Origin: CAZYWA01 sp964650975 [NCBI: uncultured bacterium] | Lineage (GTDB): Bacteria; JADJOY01 | DNA: 11,518 nt | Reading direction: 5' to 3' | Assembly: GCA_964650975.1 (NCBI GenBank) | Contig: CAZYWA010000228.1 | Coordinates: 1-11,518, forward strand | In this document: piece after piece, positions 6,035 through 11,518 of the stretch | Numbering within the stretch: the stretch's first letter is position 1 | Layout of the letters: every line of letters starts with the position of its first letter | The notes under the pieces: generated by a model | What the model was told of the DNA's origin: nothing | What the model saw: only the letters and a program-made list of their open reading frames with translations | Database searches by the model: none | Program-made: the position numbers and the translations under genes

Positions 6035-8815
6035 CGGCGCGATCAAGCGAAGCGTCGTGATGCTGCGCGGCAGGTCGAGCGAGAAGTCCGCGGCGTCCTC
6101 GGCGATCGAGCCCATCGCGTCTTCCAGGCCGTTCGCATTGCGCACGCGGTAACCCGAGAACGCAGTCGTGATCTGCACGTGCACCGGGTCCCGTCCGTGA
6201 CGCACCAGCCGCAGGACGCGGTCGCGGGATCGATCCTGCGCGGCCTTGAGTGCTGATACCTCGACCAGCGGGTTCGACACCCGCACCCAGCTTTGCGTCG
6301 GGGGGAGCGTGCCGGTGTGGATTCCCGTCACCACCGCGCGCAGCGGGCTCTGCGCGTCGGCGCCGCGTTCCGCGACTCCGCCGTCGGCCCACGACGCACC
6401 TTCGCGGGCCCCGAGCGAGATACGCGCGGTGTGCGGCTGGTCCTCGCGATTCGGTGGCCCGAGCGCGTCCCAGTAGGTGTTACGGGTGAGCATGATCTCG
6501 ACCCGGCCGGTCGGGTCGACGCTGACACCGCGGCTTCCCTCGCTGCTCGCCCAGAGACCGCCGTCGCCGGGATTCGAGCCGAGGTCGAGCCACTCGGTCA
6601 CCGGCCAGAAGGTCGGGTCGAAGAGCTTGTGCCGTGGCCGAGTCACCTCGCCGAACGGCACGCTGGTGGTGAGGTCGTCGCCGGCGAACGGAGTCCGAAA
6701 TCGCGCCACGAGGCTCGAGGCGAAGGGTGGGGTGGCGGTGATCTCGAGATCGACGCGATCGAGACCCGAGCCGAGCCGCACCACGCGCTCCACCTGTGCC
6801 GGATCCGGCGTCGCGATCGACACCGCGACTCGAGCGGGACCTTCCTCGACGACCGAGATCTGGTGCGGAGTCTGGCCGGTACAGACGCTGGTGCGCTCGG
6901 CGAAATCACGCCCCACCTCCGAACCGATGCGATAGGCGCCACCGGCGTCGAAGTAGCCGACGACGTCGATCGACGGCCCTGCCAGGAGCTCCCGGCCCGC
7001 GGCGGTACGAAGTGACGTCGCGCACCACCCGGCCGAGCGCGAGAGCGTCACGGACAAGGCGGCGTTCGAGAGGATCACCGTGTCCGCCTGCGAGACGTCG
7101 GAGACCGGGTGGCCGGCCTTCGTGAGCGCCACCGCCGGCAGGTCCGTGCCCGCCGCGGGCGCCGGCGCACCCTCGTAGTGGAGCCCGAAGACCGCGTGCC
7201 CGACACTCGGGACCGAGCTGGTCGCGAACAGCACCCGAGCTTGCGTGATGTGGCCCGTCGCGTCGTGCTGGGCGGAGACGAGCTGCGACGGCAGTACCGC
7301 GCCGGTGGCGTCGGTCACGGAGATCGCGGTGGCCGCGGGGCTGGGCGTGACGTCGAGCTCGACGAGGTCGGCGCGATCGTGACCGCTCGGGTTGAGGACC
7401 ACGAGGGCAGCCGACGCGGCGGTGGCGCTGGTGTCCACCGCGTCGGAGAGCGCGCCGAGCATCGCCGCCAAGCTCTGCTCGCCCGCGTCGAGAGCGCCGT
7501 TCGACCACGGTCCCAGATCCTGGGCGAGCGCCTCTTGCGTGGTGGTGCCCGTGATCGCGTCGTGATGGTTCATGAAGGCCGAGTTGTCCCAGCCTTGATC
7601 GAGCCGATCGTAGGGATAGTCGGCACCCACCGTCGCCGCCGCCACCCCGGCGATCTCCGCGGCCACGAGCGCTTCGTGCGCTTTCCGGATGGTGCTCTTG
7701 AACGTGGGATGGGTGGTGTAAAAGCCGCTGAAATAAGGACTCAAATCGCTCTCGATCACGGGCAGCTCGCGGCGATGCGCCGCGAGCAGCTGCACGTAGT
7801 CGTCGAACGTCGCCGCGGCGATCCACACGCCGGTGGTGGGATAGCGGTCCTGGTTCCAGCGCGCCACGTAGTCGAGAAGCTTGCGCTTGGGCCACGAGAA
7901 ATCGATCCCCACCGGCAGGAAGCCGTAGGGCGTGCGGCTGAGCGGCGCCAGCCGGTCGATGTGCATGGCGAAGTGATCGTTGGTGACCGACGGGTCGATG
8001 AGGACGCTGTCGTTCCAGTCGACTCCCAGTCCGGCGAGCGAGTACCAGGGAAACGTGAAGTCGAGGTCGTCGCCGTCGCCGTACCCGAACGGCATCCAGT
8101 GGGCGATCGCCTCGGCGCCGTCTGGCGCGCGCCACACCCAGTCGGCGCTACCCGCGTCGGCGAGCGCCGCGGCGTCCGAGCCGGGCATGGTGATGATCTG
8201 ACCTGGTTCGGCGGTGTCGGTCTTCGCGAGCACCTTGACCCCGTCGATCCGCGCCATGCCGACCGCACCGAGGTCGAAATGCTCGAGCAGGCTCGGCAGC
8301 GTCGGCGCGTGGCCGAAGCTGTCGGGAACCCACGCGGCGGTGGGGAGGACGCCGAGGTTGGCGCGAGTCCAGCTCATGCCGAGCAGGAAATCGCGCACCA
8401 GCGATTCGCCGGTGGGTAAGAGCGAGTCGGGGCTGGTGAGACCGCCGCCCACCACGCGCAAGGCACCGCTCGCCGCCTGGCTGCGGATGCGCTCGCGATC
8501 CTCCGGATGCTCGTCCCAGTAGCGCCTGAGCCACGCGACCTCCGCGATCGAGTAGCGGTACTGCGGCTCCGAATCGAGGACGCCGAGGGCGGTGTGGATG
8601 ACGTCGCGTACCGAGCTTTGCCAGTAGCCGTCGAAGGTGAGCAGGAAGTTGAGATCGAGGTGAGACGACTGGCTCACGATCAGTACGCGCTCCGCGGCGG
8701 CGGGAATCCCGAGCCGTGCTCGCGTGGCGTTCTCGGAAGCCGCGCCCTCTCGCGATCGAGACGAGCCGCACGCCGCGACGACCAAGAGCAGCAGCGGCAG
8801 CAACAGCCGATTCAT
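6032..8815 (-). CDS. Glycoside hydrolase family 38 alpha-mannosidase, lipoprotein
   Basis: A 927-residue lipid-anchored GH38 enzyme, expected to hydrolyse alpha-mannosides by a zinc-dependent retaining mechanism. The signal peptide MNRLLLPLLLLVVAAC has a lipobox with Cys16 as the lipidated residue, and Gly17 does not suggest inner-membrane retention. The GH38 N-terminal domain spans about 43-330: SHLDLNF (51-57) gives the zinc His52 and Asp54, RVVGGGLTSPDS (120-131) is the family GGG block, and WVPDSFGH (162-169) contains the nucleophile Asp165. The middle domain has YFSGFYTTHPTFKS (361-374) and NHHDAITGT (416-424), supplying the last zinc His. The beta-rich C-terminal domain runs from about 455 to the end. 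The zinc motif has Phe57 where many members have Trp. The start at 8815 overlaps the upstream stop as ATGA, implying translational coupling; ATG 8821 (two residues more) is possible, and the frame upstream to 9235 is antisense-type noise. Partner substrate and glycan source are unknown. Confidence 0.93.
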   Translation of the reverse strand: MNRLLLPLLLLVVAACGSSRSREGAASENATRARLGIPAAAERVLIVSQSSHLDLNFLLTFDGYWQSSVRDVIHTALGVLDSEPQYRYSIAEVAWLRRYWDEHPEDRERIRSQAASGALRVVGGGLTSPDSLLPTGESLVRDFLLGMSWTRANLGVLPTAAWVPDSFGHAPTLPSLLEHFDLGAVGMARIDGVKVLAKTDTAEPGQIITMPGSDAAALADAGSADWVWRAPDGAEAIAHWMPFGYGDGDDLDFTFPWYSLAGLGVDWNDSVLIDPSVTNDHFAMHIDRLAPLSRTPYGFLPVGIDFSWPKRKLLDYVARWNQDRYPTTGVWIAAATFDDYVQLLAAHRRELPVIESDLSPYFSGFYTTHPTFKSTIRKAHEALVAAEIAGVAAATVGADYPYDRLDQGWDNSAFMNHHDAITGTTTQEALAQDLGPWSNGALDAGEQSLAAMLGALSDAVDTSATAASAALVVLNPSGHDRADLVELDVTPSPAATAISVTDATGAVLPSQLVSAQHDATGHITQARVLFATSSVPSVGHAVFGLHYEGAPAPAAGTDLPAVALTKAGHPVSDVSQADTVILSNAALSVTLSRSAGWCATSLRTAAGRELLAGPSIDVVGYFDAGGAYRIGSEVGRDFAERTSVCTGQTPHQISVVEEGPARVAVSIATPDPAQVERVVRLGSGLDRVDLEITATPPFASSLVARFRTPFAGDDLTTSVPFGEVTRPRHKLFDPTFWPVTEWLDLGSNPGDGGLWASSEGSRGVSVDPTGRVEIMLTRNTYWDALGPPNREDQPHTARISLGAREGASWADGGVAERGADAQSPLRAVVTGIHTGTLPPTQSWVRVSNPLVEVSALKAAQDRSRDRVLRLVRHGRDPVHVQITTAFSGYRVRNANGLEDAMGSIAEDAADFSLDLPRSITTLRLIAP

Positions 8816-9927
8816 GGGCATCCGAGTGTCGGGAAGGTCCCGGGGGCGGCGCTCGACGCGAGCCCCTCGAAGTAGCTTCCCGACCAGATGAGCAACCCGG
8901 TTTCGACGAGCGTCCCGCAGCGCGCGGCACCCACGTCTCGATTCCCGGTGGCGGTGGCGCTCGCCAGCACCGCCGCTTCCGAGACCAGCAGGTAGCCGGC
9001 GCTCAGGTCGAGGAGCGGCGCGTACGCACTGGCGGAGATCGAGCTGCCGCCCAGAATGCCCTCCCACACGCCGCGTCCGCCGTCGACCGAGCCTTGGCCG
9101 TAGCGGATGACTTGCTCGGCAATCGCTTGCCACGCGGCGTCGGGTGGCGTCGCGAGCGAGGCGAGGGCGGGCCGGTAATCGTCGAGGATGCTCAGGTCGA
9201 CGGAGGTGCCCCGGCAATCGAGGAAGCTCGAGCACGCGATCGGCGCCGGCACCGGTGGCAGTCCGCTCGGCGGATTCTCCTCGGCGACCTGCAGGTAACC
9301 GAGGTTGTAGCCGTAGAGCGAAAGCAGCCCCGGGATCGAGCCTTGCGCGCTCTGCAACACCGCGTCGTCGCCGCCGCTACGCGCGAGGTCGAGGTGCGAG
9401 GTCGCGAACTGGGCGAGGCTCTGGAACACCGTGTCCGGGATGCCGGACGTGCCGACTACCGCTTCGCGAGTGGCGGCTCGGGCTCCAGGCAGGAGCGAAT
9501 CTCTGAGCCACAACCCGCCGAAGTAGCCCGAGAGGTAAAGCTCGCCGAGGATGCTCTCGGCGCTCGGGGACTCAGCGGATCCGCCGCAGATCGCGTCGAT
9601 TCCCGTGAGCGGCAGCGAGCCCAGGAAGAACTCGACCGCCGTTCCCTGGCCGTGAGTGTCACGGCAATAGCGGCCGCCGGCGTCGGCGATGGCGGTCGGA
9701 TCGACCACGATCGCGTCGGTCGCGGAGAACGGATAGGCGGGAATCCCCACGGCGGCCGGAGCCGGATCCCTCCCGCCCGAGGAACCGCAGCCTGGCAGCA
9801 CCGTCGCCGCGACCGCGAGCACTCCCGCGAGCCACGGGCGACGCGCTCCCGTACACTCGGTCGCATGGCCGGTCCCGCGCAGCGCCTCGTCGAGTATCGG
9901 GTCTCGTGGCCCGCGCCACACAGTCAT
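8812..9927 (-). CDS. Unrecognised cysteine-rich lipoprotein coupled to the GH38 gene
   Basis: A 371-residue frame I cannot assign to a family. The segment ARRPWLAGVLAVAATVLPGC (28-47) is a lipoprotein signal with lipobox LPGC, followed by a GSSGGRDPAPA linker. The mature part has six further cysteines (88, 114, 232, 238, 337, 370), enough for three disulfides in an oxidising compartment. It is rich in Leu, Ala, Gly and Ser, with helical repeats such as ESILGELYLSGYFGGLWLRD and AYAPLLDLSAGYLLVSEAAV. I see no catalytic motif. Its TGA stop overlaps the mannosidase ATG, so the two are almost certainly one operon. The start is unresolved: ATG 9927 gives a 46-residue pre-lipobox region, far longer than normal, and there is no ATG, GTG or TTG between it and the GTG 12 codons before the Cys, which is too short. 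A rare CTG near 9882 would fit better. The 5' end overlaps the divergent M61 gene. A role in binding or presenting the glycosidase's substrate is inference from the pairing only. Confidence 0.8.
   Translation of the reverse strand: MTVWRGPRDPILDEALRGTGHATECTGARRPWLAGVLAVAATVLPGCGSSGGRDPAPAAVGIPAYPFSATDAIVVDPTAIADAGGRYCRDTHGQGTAVEFFLGSLPLTGIDAICGGSAESPSAESILGELYLSGYFGGLWLRDSLLPGARAATREAVVGTSGIPDTVFQSLAQFATSHLDLARSGGDDAVLQSAQGSIPGLLSLYGYNLGYLQVAEENPPSGLPPVPAPIACSSFLDCRGTSVDLSILDDYRPALASLATPPDAAWQAIAEQVIRYGQGSVDGGRGVWEGILGGSSISASAYAPLLDLSAGYLLVSEAAVLASATATGNRDVGAARCGTLVETGLLIWSGSYFEGLASSAAPGTFPTLGCP
9852..9857 (+). promoter_or_regulatory. Candidate -10 box for leaderless M61 transcription
   Basis: TACACT, of the TANNNT form, ends 7 nt before the ATG at 9865, which would put the transcription start on or next to the start codon. 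There is no Shine-Dalgarno-like sequence in this interval and no good -35. The arrangement matches leaderless transcripts known from several GC-rich bacterial groups. Confidence 0.35.
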
Positions 9928-11518
9928 GTGTTCGAGGTCGAGGCGCATTTTCCGGCGCCGCTCCCGGACACGCTACATCTTCGGTTGCCGGCGTGGAACC
10001 CCGGTTCGTACCTGGTGCGCGAGTTCGCCCGCCAGGTGCGCGGCTTCCGCGCCAGCGATCCGAGAGGCGAGCCGCTCGCGGCCGAGAAGACCGACAAGGC
10101 GACGTGGACCGTTCGCGGCGCCGCGAGCGGAGTGACCGTTCGATACCGCGTGTTCGCGCACGACCTCTCGGTTCGCACCAGCCACCTGGACGCGACCCAC
10201 GCGTTCTTCAACGGTGTCACGCTCTTCGTGTACTCGGACGAGACCCGGTCGTGGCCGGCGCAGCTGGCGCTCGACGTGCCGGATGGCTGGCAGGTCGCCA
10301 CCACCCTGACTCCCGTGGAAAGTCACCGGCATCGCTGGGACGCCGACGACTACGATCACCTCGTGGACTCGCCGGTCGAGGCCGGCACCCATCGTTCGGT
10401 CGAATTCGAGGTGGACGGCATCCACCACCAGGTGGCGGTCTGGGGCGAGGGCAACCACGATCTCGAGGCGCTCCGTCGCGATCTCGCAACCCTGGTGAGC
10501 GCCGCCCGCGACACCATGGGCGGCCTGCCGTATCGCCGCTATCTGTTCATCGTGCATCTGGCCGAGCGGCGCGGCGGCGGGCTCGAGCACCGCGACTCGT
10601 GCGTGCTCAACTATCCGCGCTTCGGCTTCCGGCCGCGGCGCGCGTACGAGGAATTCCTGGATCTCGCCAGTCACGAGCTCTTCCACGTGTGGAACGTGAA
10701 GCGCATCCGTCCCGCTTCGTTCGCGCCCTACGATTACACCCGCGAGTGCGTCACGAGTCTCTTGTGGATGCTGGAGGGCGTGACCGACTACTACGCGCCG
10801 CTCATCTGCCGTCGCGCCGGACTGCTGGGAGCGGCGAGGTACCGGGAAATGCTCGGCGAGAGCCTGACGCAGCTCGCGCGCACCCCAGGACGGGCGGTGC
10901 ATTCGCTCGAAGAGGTGAGCCGCGACGCGTGGGTTCGTCTCTACCGCGCCGACGAGGACACGCCCAACAGCTCGGTCTCCTACTACCTGAAGGGACACGT
11001 GGTCGCGGCCATGCTCGACGTGGAGATCCGGGCACGCAGCGAGGGCCGGCATTCGCTCGACACGGTCATGCGCGGGCTGGCGGCCGAGGCCTCCCAGGGC
11101 GCGACGCTCGCCGAGTCGGGCTTCGGCGATGCGGTCCAGCGCCACGCCGGTGTCGACGTCGACGACTTGCTGGGGCGCTACGTGCGCGGCACCGATGAGG
11201 TCGACGCGCCGACCCATCTGGCGCGCGTGGGGTTGATCGCGACGGCGCGGGTGCGCGAGGGAGGTGACGACCGCGGCGGACGACCCGCCGCGGCGCCGGC
11301 GCCGGGCGAGGTTCCCGCCCTGGAGCGCCCGTACCTGGGCGCCGAGCTTCGCGACGAGCGCGGTCGAGTCGTGGTCGGCTTCGTCGCATCCGGCAGTCCC
11401 GCCGAGCGGTACGGCCTCTACGCCGGCGACGAGGTGGTGGCGGTGGCGGGATGGCGGGCCTCGGACACGCGCTCGATCGAGGCGCGACTCACGGATCACG
11501 GGATCGGCGAGCGGATTC
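9865..11518 (+). CDS. M61 glycyl aminopeptidase with PDZ domain (C-terminus off right edge)
   Basis: 551 residues are visible and the frame is still open at the window end; the family is usually near 600 aa, so only the tail is missing. Residues 1 to about 165 form the M61 N-terminal beta domain, including LRLPAWNPGSYLVREFARQV. The gluzincin domain follows: GGLEH (238-242), the zinc motif HELFH in SHELFHVWNVKRIRP (H270, E271, H274) and the third zinc ligand E304 in LLWMLEGVTDYY. YYLKGH (373-378) is another M61 landmark. A PDZ domain begins near YLGAEL (490), with SGSPAERYGLYAGDEVVAV. Members remove N-terminal residues from peptides, with Gly and Ala preferred in the characterised enzyme. The start at ATG 9865 fits the family N-terminus (EYRVSWPAPHSHVFEVEA begins at residue 10). 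There is no signal peptide, so it is probably cytoplasmic. It is divergent from, and overlaps, the lipoprotein gene; its promoter must lie inside that gene's 5' coding part. Confidence 0.93.
   Translation, partial: MAGPAQRLVEYRVSWPAPHSHVFEVEAHFPAPLPDTLHLRLPAWNPGSYLVREFARQVRGFRASDPRGEPLAAEKTDKATWTVRGAASGVTVRYRVFAHDLSVRTSHLDATHAFFNGVTLFVYSDETRSWPAQLALDVPDGWQVATTLTPVESHRHRWDADDYDHLVDSPVEAGTHRSVEFEVDGIHHQVAVWGEGNHDLEALRRDLATLVSAARDTMGGLPYRRYLFIVHLAERRGGGLEHRDSCVLNYPRFGFRPRRAYEEFLDLASHELFHVWNVKRIRPASFAPYDYTRECVTSLLWMLEGVTDYYAPLICRRAGLLGAARYREMLGESLTQLARTPGRAVHSLEEVSRDAWVRLYRADEDTPNSSVSYYLKGHVVAAMLDVEIRARSEGRHSLDTVMRGLAAEASQGATLAESGFGDAVQRHAGVDVDDLLGRYVRGTDEVDAPTHLARVGLIATARVREGGDDRGGRPAAAPAPGEVPALERPYLGAELRDERGRVVVGFVASGSPAERYGLYAGDEVVAVAGWRASDTRSIEARLTDHGIGERI

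Noticed and set aside
3988-6060. 690-codon plus-strand ORF
   Set aside because: Frame-shifted shadow of the thioredoxin-like gene, almost entirely Arg, Gly and Ala; the other frame carries the CHWC and barrel motifs.
7109-8419. 436-codon plus-strand ORF
   Set aside because: Antisense to the GH38 domain, which has all zinc and nucleophile motifs in order.
9973-11499. 508-codon minus-strand ORF
   Set aside because: Antisense to the M61 peptidase with its HELFH motif; no recognisable fold and biased composition.
1-11518. Defence island, CRISPR, prophage, transposon or toxin-antitoxin content
   Set aside because: No repeat arrays, transposase or integrase motifs, attachment-site repeats or small paired toxin-like genes were found; the recognised genes are ordinary chromosomal functions.

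Overview
The window is a GC-rich, densely packed bacterial chromosome segment with third codon positions strongly biased to G and C. This bias fills most antisense frames with long spurious ORFs. Lipoprotein signal peptides, a type IV prepilin-like protein and a secreted SSP411/YyaL-like protein indicate a diderm bacterium. A myxobacterial or other delta-type or related lineage is a reasonable guess, but no rRNA or phylogenetic marker fixes it. I see no transposase, integrase, phage gene, CRISPR array, tRNA or rRNA.

Layout, left to right. (1) On the minus strand are the 5' end of ettA, which runs off the left edge (1-199), a doubtful small ORF (310-606), an MFS transporter (578-1807) and an unrecognised single-pass membrane protein (1920-2423). 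(2) Divergent from the last of these is a type IV pilin or pseudopilin gene (2521-3015, plus). Two predicted sigma70-type promoters overlap in the space between them. (3) A convergent gap with a 12-bp hairpin leads to a PhyH-type Fe(II)/2-oxoglutarate dioxygenase (3169-4035, minus). Divergent from it is a signal-peptide-bearing thioredoxin/six-hairpin protein of the SSP411/YyaL type (4118-5995, plus). (4) That gene converges on a GH38 alpha-mannosidase lipoprotein (6032-8815, minus) with a hairpin in which the two stop codons pair with each other. The mannosidase is joined by an ATGA overlap to an upstream unrecognised cysteine-rich lipoprotein (8812-9927, minus). (5) Divergent from this pair, with overlapping 5' ends, is an M61 glycyl aminopeptidase with a PDZ domain (9865 to the right edge, plus).

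The genes do not form one obvious pathway. The shared theme is the cell envelope: pilin, transporter, two lipoproteins, a secreted thioredoxin-like protein and a membrane-anchored unknown. The clearest functional unit is the two-gene lipoprotein operon, where an unknown lipoprotein with six mature cysteines is translationally coupled to a lipid-anchored GH38 glycosidase. I do not see convincing evidence of a defence or other complete novel system. The most interesting items are that unknown lipoprotein partner, the interleaved divergent promoter at about 2443-2499, and the compact gene borders where regulatory elements and coding ends share the same bases.
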